A stretch of 64,000 nucleotides of DNA from Salegentibacter holothuriorum. Its GTDB lineage: Bacteria > Bacteroidota > Bacteroidia > Flavobacteriales > Flavobacteriaceae. The stretch's first letter is position 1; each line of letters opens with the position of its first letter. A program made the translations under genes and the position numbers. The stretch covers positions 434,001-498,000 of the forward strand of contig NZ_FUYY01000001.1 in NCBI RefSeq assembly GCF_900168045.1. The letters are read 5' to 3'. Positions 17,603 through 26,797 of the stretch are shown one piece after another. The notes below the pieces were generated by a model. The model was given only the letters and a program-made list of their open reading frames with translations, had not been told where the DNA came from and did not search any database.

Positions 17603-18397
17603 TTGAAGCAAAACGAACAACATAGCATCCTTAAAACCACTAACCTGGATATTGGTTATAATAGCAAGGCAGAAAAAACTATTATCGCTGAAGCTATTGA
17701 TATTGAAGTAAACGAAGGGGAACTCGTTGCGGTTATAGGTGTTAATGGCGTTGGTAAATCTACATTTTTACGCACATTAAGTGGAGTTCAGGATTCGTTG
17801 AAGGGACAAGTTTTGGTTAAGAATCAAAAAATTCAGCAAATTGATTCCTTAAAATTAGCTTCTTTAGTTAGCCTGGTGCTTACCGAACAACCAATTTCTA
17901 AAAATTTAAGCGTTTTTGAATTAGTAGCCCTTGGCAGGCAACCCTATACCAACTGGATTGGCCGCTTAAGTAAAAATGATCTACGCCAAATTAAAAAATC
18001 GCTGCAAAATGTTGGTATTGAAGACTTGCAAAACAAAAAATGTTACGAGTTAAGCGACGGGCAATTACAAAAAGTATTAATAGCTCGTGCTATTGCGCAA
18101 AACACGCCCCTGGTTATCTTAGATGAACCTACCACGCATTTAGATCTATACCATAAAGCTTATGTGCTTAAATTGCTAAAAAAACTGACCAGAAAAACTA
18201 ATAAAGCCATTGTTTTTGCCTCCCATGAAATCAATCTTGCCATTCAGCTTTGCGATAAGATTATTCTAATGCAACACAAAAAAGTGACTACAGGTTCACC
18301 TAAAGAACTCCTGGAATCTGGCGCTTTCTCTACGGTTTTTCCTGAAGGTCTAATCATTTTTGATAAAGCTTCAGCTTCTTTTAAAATAAATCCTTAG
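17603..18397 (+). CDS. btuD: ABC transporter ATP-binding protein, BtuD-like
   Basis: 264 residues. Walker A GVNGVGKST at about 47-55, Q-loop region, signature LSDGQLQKVLIARAIAQ (variant of LSGGQ) and Walker B LVILDEPTTHLD, then the switch His in FASHEINLA. It powers import through BtuC. It begins with TTG, 2 nt after the btuC stop, showing tight coupling; no nearby Met offers a better start. Its 3' end overlaps by 4 nt the end of the convergent Pel-like fusion gene. Confidence 0.92.
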   Translation: MKQNEQHSILKTTNLDIGYNSKAEKTIIAEAIDIEVNEGELVAVIGVNGVGKSTFLRTLSGVQDSLKGQVLVKNQKIQQIDSLKLASLVSLVLTEQPISKNLSVFELVALGRQPYTNWIGRLSKNDLRQIKKSLQNVGIEDLQNKKCYELSDGQLQKVLIARAIAQNTPLVILDEPTTHLDLYHKAYVLKLLKKLTRKTNKAIVFASHEINLAIQLCDKIILMQHKKVTTGSPKELLESGAFSTVFPEGLIIFDKASASFKINP

Positions 18398-21300
18398 TTA
18401 TCTTTTAGAAAATATTTTAAACCAAATGTAAAGTTGTTGGAATAAAAGTCTTTCAGGGTATAAAATTCCGCCTGGGCATTAAAATGAAGATATTTTGAAA
18501 TTGGCCAGATCATATTTCCCCGGTATCGCTGAAATTCATCAGAAAAAGTATCTAGAAAATACCCGGCATCCAGATTTAGCTTCCAAAAATTATTTTTATC
18601 TAAATATTCGTATGCTAGCCCCATTCCGCCATATAATCTTTCATCTAAAGTCCAGTAAGGGTATCCTCCTGTTCTATTTGAATTCCCCAGCATTCCTGAA
18701 ACTTCAGTATAAGGTTTAAACTTAGATTTATCGTTAAGATCTATGTCCATAGAAATACTGGTTAAGGCCTGTATATCCTGAACATCATCACTATAATGAT
18801 TCCCCTCCAAATAGAGAATAGCACGAAATTTTTTCTTAAACTGAAGTTCTTCGTAAATATTCAATTGTGTTTGGTAAATATCTAAAGCGTAAGCGGGGCC
18901 TGTAACAGCCGGTTTTCTGGAAAGTTGGGCTGAACTATACAAGCTATCTATAGAAATAGATGCTGAAGCTTGTAAATGGAAATAAGCTTTTCCCGCATTA
19001 TTAAATTCCAGCCGGGTACCAAATCCGTAATTAAACTTTTGCAGCCTCTCACGAGATTTAAATCTATAAATAAAGCCCGGTAGCTGCTCATCTATATTAT
19101 TTACAAAACTTTCCTGAAGTGGTATAGCATAGGCACTATAATAGCTAAGCCCAAATTGATGCTGATGTAACTTTTTATCGCGAATGCCATAAACAGCTTC
19201 GGTACCAAAAGAAGTAGGATCTAACCTATCGCTAATAATATTACTTTCTACCCTCACAAAATCTCCTTCTGTAATTCTTAGGTTATGCTTTATTTGCGCA
19301 GCCACTTCCGGGTAAAAAAGTGAAGAATAGTCGCTTAGCAAAAGTCTCTTTTCTTGAGAACTCAAATAAAGTACATCCTTGTTAAGTTGTCTTCTTAATC
19401 TATCTTTATTGCGCGATAGTGATAATTTAGAAGCTATTTCCCATGCAGTTTTAATATTGCTCCGACCCATATAATATTCGGTCATAAAAACCTGAATAAT
19501 CTCGTTTTCCCCTGGATTGTTTTTTTTAGAATAATTAGCGTATAACCGCTCTACTTCTTCATAATTTTTTAGCGCATAAAACCATTGCATTCTTTCAACC
19601 AATGGAAAATTTGGTTCGCAGGCAGACCACTCTAAAGCTTTTCTAAAACTTCCCTGGTTGGCATAGGTATAGGCTATTGTTGCAGCCAGAGGTTTAAGAT
19701 CTTTGCTACAGGCTTTGATTTCAAGTAATTCACGGGCTGCTTTTTTATCGTTATCAGCAATTAGATATTCTATATAAAGTGGAAAATTCTTTTCTTTAAA
19801 AATTTCATAATTGCCAGATTGTAATCGCCAATCATCAACTACTTTTTCGCTAATTTCTTCACTACAATTTGACCACAAAATAGCCTGCTTATAATCTTTT
19901 GCATCAGCAAGGATCCAGGAAACAGTATAAGCAGCAAATTTAAAATCTTCCCGGCAAGGCTCAACATTCTTCACTAAATGCAAAGCCGCTTCAGGATATT
20001 TTTCATTTAAAAGCGATAAATAACTAAACCTATCTGCTCCAGAGCTAGTATTTTCTATTAAGCCTAATAATTCATCACGAGTTAATTGAACCTCGGTATT
20101 ACTTCCAAAGTATCCAATAAAGTCCCTTCTAAGTTTAATATTTTCTGGATTTAAGTCTATCTGCCTCAACATCCATCGCTTCCTGGTTTCCAAATTTGGG
20201 TAATCACTTTGTGTGGTAAATTCTGAAGAAAGTTTTACATATACCGAAGAGTTATTTTTGGAGTATTTTTGTTCTAGCAGTGGCCATATTTCGTCCTGAC
20301 GATTTTCCCAGCCCAAATACTTAAATAAGCTTAGCCAGTTTTCTTTATTGTAATCATCACTTTTTACAATTTCAGACTTTAATTCATTAATATTCTTTTC
20401 AGCATCATTATCCTCAAAGTTTTCAGAGGGTTTCACTAAAAGATAAGCACTATAGTCCTGTGGTAATGAACCTAGTAAATTTCGAGAAGATACATTTTCA
20501 AATTTAGGTAAGCTTAGTTGTTTTTCTAGAGTCTGAATATTGTAGAGGAAACCTTCAAAAAGGGAAGTTTTGGTATATTTCAGCTTATTGCTTTTAAGAT
20601 AAGCTTCCATTTTCATACTATTTTTTTCAGAAACATAAGCAAACCAGAAATTTTCATTTTCAACTGAATTTTCAGTCTGTGCCGCTACCTGAACAGTCTT
20701 CTCTGTTTCTGAGAATTCGTAAGAAGTTTCCCGCCAGTTTTGGGTGATTTTTGCAGCTTCTGAAACCTTTAAAAACCGAATTAAAGGAAAAGTTTCTTTT
20801 ACATTTTTTATATAATCCCAAAATCTTGGAAATAAACCTGGAGATCCATCTTCTGAAACTCTCCAACCATAACTATTTATATTACGCAAGGCGTAGTCTC
20901 CCGCACTTTCTAGAGGTTCTTCCCCGGGAATTTGATAAATATCATCTGGGTGGATAAAATGCGTCCAAATACCGGTATAAAGATATAGGGATTGTTGGTT
21001 AAACTCTCTGGTAGACGTCATAGCATAACCACTACTAATTCTGGGGAAATTAAAAAAGTGGTAATTATAAGGTTCAGGATCAAATTCCCGGTCCCCGCCT
21101 TCCTCAAAATCTCCCAGATAGATACTGGCATTATAAACAATACTGGGTATATTCTCTTCTAAAGCAACAAAACCGGTACTATCTATAATATTTGAAGGCG
21201 GCACGTATGATACTGGCAACCTACCATAACCTCTTGCAGCCCAACGTTTTTTAACCGCTTGCAAACTTAGTCCCATATAACTTTTATTAGGCCAATCGGC

Positions 21301-22383
21301 CTGGGTAAGCGAAACGTGATTATAACCGTGTAACTCAATTTCATGATTAGAGTTTTTTATACTAATCATCAATTTATCGGCTCCATTAGCTCCGTTTAAA
21401 ATTGATCTTTCCCATTCCCTGAAGTTAAAAGGTGGTGAGGTATGATTAGAATAGTCAAAACACACATAAGCTGAGTAAGCAATATCTTCTTCCTTTGCCA
21501 GTTTTAACATATCTTTCCACCAGACTTGAGAATAAAAATCTGCCTGACTTATATCCATTTCTGATTGGATAGGCTCCATTTTTGCGTTATAAAGTGGTGC
21601 AGGAAAATCATCTAACATAATACTGGAAGCATTCGCTATAGGATAAGGCACTCCTTCCAAACCTTCTAAAATTGCGGCAAAGAATAATCCACGCTCTTGC
21701 TTTTGGGAAAATTGTTCGGTATTAAAAGTAATGACTGAACCTTTTCTAATTTTATTTTTAATAATGAGTGGGTAATCTTCTTCTGAAATAGAAGTTGCTA
21801 AAATCTCTACATCTTCCCTAAAATTATGTTGTTTCAAACCATAATGCGTGGTAAGGCTTTTATAATCCTTTCCTTTAAATCCAGGGATAAAGTCTGTTTT
21901 AAATAGAAATCCCTGGGCTGTAGTATTTATTTGTAAATCTGCATCATCTTTTACTCCAGCTAAAAATCCAAAGTTTTTATCTATTCCAACCGAAGGAATA
22001 AAGATGTGACCACCCTTAGCAACAAAATTTATGAGAAAATCCATTGCCTTTCGGTTTAACGGCGCAAGATTATAAACAACTATTACCTTAACCGAACCCG
22101 GTACGTCGGGGTTTTCATTAAATTCATCACTTTTTATTTCTCCAAAAGGTATTTTAGCATAGTTAAGGGTCTTTCTAATATGTTTGCTGTTTTTTGCACT
22201 CAAATCATTCCCAGGTTGCATTATATAGGCCACCATAGGCTTATTGCTCATTTTATCGTAGACCACTTTAGGCTGGCTTTCTGCGACATTGGGATCTTCA
22301 ACATCATCTTTACAACCCGTAAAACACAGAAGCAAGCAGAAAGCGGTATATTTTAATAAATTGATTGGTAATTTTATTTTCAT
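18394..22383 (-). CDS. DUF2194-type deacetylase / TPR / outer-membrane barrel fusion (PelA-PelB-like)
   Basis: About 1329 residues. Signal peptide with lipobox CFTGC (Cys about 24). Residues ~45-235 look like the flavodoxin/amidotransferase-like domain that precedes PelA deacetylase (IVVYNLAPLNRKAMDFLINF). Residues ~255-560 carry deacetylase landmarks: MLDDFPAP (Asp-Asp), ELHGYNH (HxxxH, about 352-357), YVPPSN, and WTHFIHPDDIY. Residues ~660-1030 are helical repeats resembling a TPR solenoid. Residues ~1040-1329 alternate short amphipathic strands and end FTFGLKYFLKDN, as a barrel would. In Pseudomonas, deacetylation (PelA) and TPR-barrel export (PelB) are separate proteins. The start is taken as ATG 22383, overlapping the previous TGA by 1 nt. 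Confidence 0.75.
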   Translation of the reverse strand: MKIKLPINLLKYTAFCLLLCFTGCKDDVEDPNVAESQPKVVYDKMSNKPMVAYIMQPGNDLSAKNSKHIRKTLNYAKIPFGEIKSDEFNENPDVPGSVKVIVVYNLAPLNRKAMDFLINFVAKGGHIFIPSVGIDKNFGFLAGVKDDADLQINTTAQGFLFKTDFIPGFKGKDYKSLTTHYGLKQHNFREDVEILATSISEEDYPLIIKNKIRKGSVITFNTEQFSQKQERGLFFAAILEGLEGVPYPIANASSIMLDDFPAPLYNAKMEPIQSEMDISQADFYSQVWWKDMLKLAKEEDIAYSAYVCFDYSNHTSPPFNFREWERSILNGANGADKLMISIKNSNHEIELHGYNHVSLTQADWPNKSYMGLSLQAVKKRWAARGYGRLPVSYVPPSNIIDSTGFVALEENIPSIVYNASIYLGDFEEGGDREFDPEPYNYHFFNFPRISSGYAMTSTREFNQQSLYLYTGIWTHFIHPDDIYQIPGEEPLESAGDYALRNINSYGWRVSEDGSPGLFPRFWDYIKNVKETFPLIRFLKVSEAAKITQNWRETSYEFSETEKTVQVAAQTENSVENENFWFAYVSEKNSMKMEAYLKSNKLKYTKTSLFEGFLYNIQTLEKQLSLPKFENVSSRNLLGSLPQDYSAYLLVKPSENFEDNDAEKNINELKSEIVKSDDYNKENWLSLFKYLGWENRQDEIWPLLEQKYSKNNSSVYVKLSSEFTTQSDYPNLETRKRWMLRQIDLNPENIKLRRDFIGYFGSNTEVQLTRDELLGLIENTSSGADRFSYLSLLNEKYPEAALHLVKNVEPCREDFKFAAYTVSWILADAKDYKQAILWSNCSEEISEKVVDDWRLQSGNYEIFKEKNFPLYIEYLIADNDKKAARELLEIKACSKDLKPLAATIAYTYANQGSFRKALEWSACEPNFPLVERMQWFYALKNYEEVERLYANYSKKNNPGENEIIQVFMTEYYMGRSNIKTAWEIASKLSLSRNKDRLRRQLNKDVLYLSSQEKRLLLSDYSSLFYPEVAAQIKHNLRITEGDFVRVESNIISDRLDPTSFGTEAVYGIRDKKLHQHQFGLSYYSAYAIPLQESFVNNIDEQLPGFIYRFKSRERLQKFNYGFGTRLEFNNAGKAYFHLQASASISIDSLYSSAQLSRKPAVTGPAYALDIYQTQLNIYEELQFKKKFRAILYLEGNHYSDDVQDIQALTSISMDIDLNDKSKFKPYTEVSGMLGNSNRTGGYPYWTLDERLYGGMGLAYEYLDKNNFWKLNLDAGYFLDTFSDEFQRYRGNMIWPISKYLHFNAQAEFYTLKDFYSNNFTFGLKYFLKDN

Positions 22384-24374
22384 CAAAATAGTAGTTCATT
22401 AATATTGCTGGCGCGCGGTCTATTTGCTATCTGGTAAACCTCTAAAAGATTCGTTTTATAATAAACCTTTACCGCTCTACCTTTGGCTTCTAGAAGATCT
22501 ATTCTTTCTTGTGTTAACAATTGTTGTGTTTTAAATTCCCCTTTCCTCCCCCTATTGTTCTCCCTTAAATTTTTATAAATAAAGACGAACATGGTTTCAG
22601 GCAAAATTATATCAGGATTATTCTGAAGATAATCTTCATTATTTTTATATCTATTGAATTTTCTATCCCGTTGTATATAGGTTTCGTTGAAGTAATCGTA
22701 ATTATAATAATAGTGATTGTTGTTACTAAAACTAAAATAGGGCAAAGAATTTACCACGGCATAAGAATAAGGTAGGTTTTCAGATTGTATCTTTGAATAG
22801 GCTTCAAAAACATTATTTTCTGTTTTATTAGCTTCAAAATTTAAAGTAGCAGATGAAGGAAATGTAAAGATTGCTATTCCTAGAATTACCGCAGCTCCAC
22901 TTACAACTTCTACGATGGTAATTAATTGGCTTTGTGTTTTAAAAATGGAGATAAGATTTACTATGATGTTTAGTATAATCCCGAAGAAAATTGGAATAAA
23001 TACACAAAGTAGCTGACTTAAAAGATCCAGGTCCAACAAGACTTCATCTATATGATAAAGTCCAAATAACACATTAATAAAAATTAAAAAAATAAGGCTC
23101 GCAAGCCATTTATGCGGTTTTCTTATATATTTAAAAATTGTGATTAATAAAAATACAATACCTGTAACCTGGTAATAATAGATAAGTTCTTTAAATGGAA
23201 CTACCAAGCTAGGATTATAGGTGTACGCATCAAAAGAAAAGAGATTGGAAATAACAAAAGCACCAATATCCTGGTCTTTTATAATGGCAGCTACTCCATA
23301 AATAATCGCAATAAGGCTCAAAGAAGAAAGATATGCCAGAATAACCTGAAATACCTGTTTAAGATTATTCTTGAATTTAAAAAAGAACAAAATAAACAGA
23401 AAAATTGGGACAATTAAGAGCCCTACAAACAAGTCTAGAATTAAAATAGTGGTAAAAAGAACAACAAACCACCCAAATATCAGCTTTCTATTAAAGCGAA
23501 AACTTTGCGGATAAATACCAAAAAACATAGTAGGCACAGCAATAATTAAAGCCGTAAAAACCGATTTATGTTCAGCAAGTAAATCTATATTTATGGGTAA
23601 AAACCCGTATAGCAAAGCAAAACTTAAACCGGCCAGTATTCCTGGAGCGTGTTTCCGGGAAATTTTATAAACTACCCAATAGATAATTAGAGAAAGTAAA
23701 GCAGATTCTAAAAGTCCAAAAGATTGTAAAGCCTGTGCATTTGTGATATGCGTTAATTTCGCATAGAGATTTATAATTAAATAATCTCCCATCATTTCGC
23801 CGGGATGAAAAAACCAGGTTTTAAAAGATAAACCGTTTACCAGGTTTAACTTATTGAACCAATCATAAGAAAGGGTAAACACATCTTCATTAAACATTGA
23901 ACTCCTGGAAATATAAGTTACTACAGGTAATAAAAAGCCAATAGCCAATTGCCAGTTTTTATGAAATTGAGACAAGCCTTCTCCCCTGTTTTTATACTTA
24001 GGCTTAATAATATTATCTCTATCCAGAAAACTTTTTCGTTTTTCAAGTTTTATTACCGCATATAAAATAGTACGTGTATAGATTCTTTGTAATTGATCCT
24101 TTATTGGTCTCTTATAATTAAGGTTCATAAAGGTCAAGGCTATAAGCCCAATTACAATACAAATTATTACAAAGAGATCAAATGTATTGGTGAGCACCAA
24201 TATAAAGCCTCCTAAGAGCACAGCAGAAAGAATTAAGGTTATGGTAGGAATTAAGAAGTTTAGTGCTGTTTGCGCAGAGACCCGGGCAGAAATAATTCTA
24301 TGTATTAATAGAATTAATACAAAAAACATAATAATTCTTAAGGGTCCGGTAAGTAGGTAGGGCTCTAAAAACAT
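22383..24374 (-). CDS. Polytopic membrane protein of the Pel-like locus
   Basis: 663 residues: about 13-14 membrane helices in residues 1-490, with a soluble loop after the fourth helix (about 100-140), followed by a soluble C-terminal domain of about 170 residues rich in Tyr and Asn (NNNHYYYNYDYFNETY). The arrangement recalls GT-C type membrane glycosyltransferases, but I see no certain catalytic motif. It lies between the GH114 gene (gap 8 nt) and the fusion gene (1-nt overlap), where PelD or PelE would be expected. No GAF or GGDEF-like c-di-GMP receptor part is visible. Likely an inner-membrane partner of PelF/PelG; function unknown. Confidence 0.6.
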   Translation of the reverse strand: MFLEPYLLTGPLRIIMFFVLILLIHRIISARVSAQTALNFLIPTITLILSAVLLGGFILVLTNTFDLFVIICIVIGLIALTFMNLNYKRPIKDQLQRIYTRTILYAVIKLEKRKSFLDRDNIIKPKYKNRGEGLSQFHKNWQLAIGFLLPVVTYISRSSMFNEDVFTLSYDWFNKLNLVNGLSFKTWFFHPGEMMGDYLIINLYAKLTHITNAQALQSFGLLESALLSLIIYWVVYKISRKHAPGILAGLSFALLYGFLPINIDLLAEHKSVFTALIIAVPTMFFGIYPQSFRFNRKLIFGWFVVLFTTILILDLFVGLLIVPIFLFILFFFKFKNNLKQVFQVILAYLSSLSLIAIIYGVAAIIKDQDIGAFVISNLFSFDAYTYNPSLVVPFKELIYYYQVTGIVFLLITIFKYIRKPHKWLASLIFLIFINVLFGLYHIDEVLLDLDLLSQLLCVFIPIFFGIILNIIVNLISIFKTQSQLITIVEVVSGAAVILGIAIFTFPSSATLNFEANKTENNVFEAYSKIQSENLPYSYAVVNSLPYFSFSNNNHYYYNYDYFNETYIQRDRKFNRYKNNEDYLQNNPDIILPETMFVFIYKNLRENNRGRKGEFKTQQLLTQERIDLLEAKGRAVKVYYKTNLLEVYQIANRPRASNINELLF

Positions 24375-24382
24375 AATTAATT

Positions 24383-25195
24383 TCAGTTTTTATCAGGAAT
24401 GCTTTGTAAATCTACTTTCCCAATAAAATATGGCCAGTTATTTTCCTGCAATCTATAATCAATAGCTTTTTTTAATTTTTCAGTATCAGCATATTCAATT
24501 AAAATTACGGGGATTTTATAATCTTTATAAGCATTTTTAAGTTCGTTTAGAAGCCTTAAAAATGTTTCGGCTTCACGTAACTGATACTTATTTGTCTTAA
24601 AATCATAGTTGGTTACAACACTTTCTTTGGCAACAGAATTTATATAGGGATGGGTATCTTCAATTATTGAAACACCTGCATTTTGCATTAGATAAATATC
24701 TGGAAAAACTATTTTCACTGTTTTCAAAAAGTCTAAAAGTGCTTGTTTTTTTCCAGGTGTTGGGCCAAATATGGTATAGTTATCTATATTATCCAGGAAC
24801 ATTCCATCAAGTCCTTTTTTCATATTAAAATTAAAGATATTCATAAGAGATTCCCTGGTTTCTTCATTTTCAATATCTAGAATATGACTATTCCAGATTT
24901 CATTTTTTCCCAGTGAATAATTCTTTATTTGCGGAAAATGAGCTGCAGATTCATTAACCTCACCTAGACTTATATAACCTAAAACCGTATTATTTTGCTG
25001 TTTTAAAACCCGTATATCATCACTATCAAAATGAGCACTCTCTAGGACTACTATTTCATAGCCAAACACATCTTTTGGATAAAAATCACCATAGGTAAAA
25101 AGTACCTGCTTTTCTTTGGTAAGTTGTTGAGCCACCGCCTGAGCAGTTTGGAGAAGAATTGCGCCTGTAATCATGAAAATTTTAATAAGATGCAT
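24383..25195 (-). CDS. GH114 endo-alpha-1,4-polygalactosaminidase (PelA hydrolase-like)
   Basis: 270 residues. Signal peptide 1-22 (ends AVAQ), so periplasmic or secreted. It is a single GH114 TIM barrel with, in order, VLGYISLGEVNE (71-82), GLDGMFLDNIDNY (128-140), DIYLMQNAGVSII (166-178) and SVAKESVVTNYDF (187-199, Glu191), then VILIEYADTEKLKKAI. The Asp of FLDNIDNY and Glu191 are the expected catalytic acids by analogy with the hydrolase domain of PelA. It cuts alpha-1,4-linked galactosamine chains such as Pel. Its start overlaps the pelG end by 14 nt, so it is a free-standing version of a domain that is fused to the deacetylase in Pseudomonas. Confidence 0.85.
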   Translation of the reverse strand: MHLIKIFMITGAILLQTAQAVAQQLTKEKQVLFTYGDFYPKDVFGYEIVVLESAHFDSDDIRVLKQQNNTVLGYISLGEVNESAAHFPQIKNYSLGKNEIWNSHILDIENEETRESLMNIFNFNMKKGLDGMFLDNIDNYTIFGPTPGKKQALLDFLKTVKIVFPDIYLMQNAGVSIIEDTHPYINSVAKESVVTNYDFKTNKYQLREAETFLRLLNELKNAYKDYKIPVILIEYADTEKLKKAIDYRLQENNWPYFIGKVDLQSIPDKN

Positions 25196-26795
25196 AGTAA
25201 TAATAGTCCAGATTTTTAAAGAAACTGTATGTTTCCCTTGTAGTGAGTAGCATAAAGACCAGGGAACCTACCAACATGCCAATTACGCTATATTCATAAG
25301 AAACCCATCGGCTTAGCAGAATTCCTATTATAAGATTTATTAGAAAGGCAATAACAATAGTAAGCAGGGGCTTTCTATGCTGCCCTAATGTATAAAGATA
25401 TAAAACGTTAAGCATACCAAGGCTTAGAAATAGATAGCCTACACTTCCCAAAATACAAACTCTAAGACTTAAAGCACTAAGACTTTCATCAAAACCTGAA
25501 GAATATCCCCAGGGCTGTGTAATCAACAAGTATAGAAAAACTGCAACCCCCAAAGCACTAAAGGCAAATAAACGCAAATGCTTAAAGTACATTTTCTTCA
25601 TTTTATCATTAAAAGTTTGAAACTGTGAGTACTTAGTTTCTAGCTGATGAAAATCCATATGTCTTATGTAAGAATGAATGGCATATTCCATTACGCCCCC
25701 TAAAAGAAAGAAAATTAGAATTGCGAGATCCATACCTATTTCATAATCTTTTTCATAATAAATAATATATGGGATATCACGGTTTAAGGTAGAAGACCAG
25801 GCTACAAGCCTATCCAAAAAAACAAAAGCAAAAAGAAATGTACCATAAAGAAAATAATTAAAATTTCTATACAAGGAGAGCATTACCTTAGGTTTCTTTT
25901 TTTCGGCTTTTTGTTCTTTAAGTTTATATTGAAAAAAGAAATAAATAAACCCCACAGAGATTAAAGAGGCTGTAAGAATACCAATCCAATGCACAAAATA
26001 AGGATGAAGTGGTGTATACCAATGTAATAAAAGTGCTAATGCAGTACCTATAAAAACACTAAAAGATAACATCCATCTTTGCTTTAAAGCATATAGCGGT
26101 GCTAACACAAGAAGCAAGAACCCGATAAATAAAGCATATAAAAATGTAATTAATACAAAAAGGAAGCTATAAAGTGGAACTACCAAATTCACTAAAAGCG
26201 AAAAGACAAAAAAGCCTATAATAGTAATTGTTCCGTTTGTAATAATTTTTTTGGTAGAATAACTTGCCATATGGTAATCCTTATTATACCAATAATAAGA
26301 AACCTGCTTTCCTAAAACCTGAACAAAACCTGCACTTAAAATAAAACCAAAAATCACTCCTAACACTACCGCTGTAGATTGGAGGTTATTAAATTTGGAA
26401 TAGGTCCAGAGGGAAAAACCAAAGACTATAATAGAAACAACTTGCAAAAAAACCGGAAACAAATGGATTAGTCCAGAACTATAATCGGCAATAAATCGTT
26501 TGGTGTTTTTTGTCGTAATATATTCGGTTAATGCTAACCTCTTAAAGGTTTTAGCCTCAGCAATACGCTGGTTATTATTTTTAAGATTTGCAAGGGTTAT
26601 CGCACCATAAGCTTTGTAAATATATTTTGATAGCTGGAAAATATCTTCAAATCCATAATCTTTTTTTACATCTACATCCCTAATTCCAAAAGATTCTATG
26701 GTGGCAGCAACTACATAAACATTTACGGGTTTACCGTTACGTTCTTTAACAGAAACTACAAGTTTAGCAATAGCTTTAATTTGATCTTTATTCAT
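25182..26795 (-). CDS. pelG: PelG-like polysaccharide translocase with N-terminal extension
   Basis: 537 residues, about 80 more than Pseudomonas PelG. Residues 1-100 form a soluble, mostly helical extension (IAKLVVSVKERNGKPVNVYV and YGFEDIFQLSKYIYKAYG) that I do not recognise. Residues ~105-530 hold about 12 membrane helices in the MOP-flippase order, with HMASYSTKKIITNGT, YIIYYEKDYEIGMDLAIL and the aromatic C-terminus DYYYYASY as in PelG. PelG works with PelF at the inner membrane to make and move the chain. The gap to pelF is 2 nt; the 3' end overlaps the GH114 gene. Confidence 0.82.
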   Translation of the reverse strand: MNKDQIKAIAKLVVSVKERNGKPVNVYVVAATIESFGIRDVDVKKDYGFEDIFQLSKYIYKAYGAITLANLKNNNQRIAEAKTFKRLALTEYITTKNTKRFIADYSSGLIHLFPVFLQVVSIIVFGFSLWTYSKFNNLQSTAVVLGVIFGFILSAGFVQVLGKQVSYYWYNKDYHMASYSTKKIITNGTITIIGFFVFSLLVNLVVPLYSFLFVLITFLYALFIGFLLLVLAPLYALKQRWMLSFSVFIGTALALLLHWYTPLHPYFVHWIGILTASLISVGFIYFFFQYKLKEQKAEKKKPKVMLSLYRNFNYFLYGTFLFAFVFLDRLVAWSSTLNRDIPYIIYYEKDYEIGMDLAILIFFLLGGVMEYAIHSYIRHMDFHQLETKYSQFQTFNDKMKKMYFKHLRLFAFSALGVAVFLYLLITQPWGYSSGFDESLSALSLRVCILGSVGYLFLSLGMLNVLYLYTLGQHRKPLLTIVIAFLINLIIGILLSRWVSYEYSVIGMLVGSLVFMLLTTRETYSFFKNLDYYYYASY

Positions 26796-26797
26796 TC

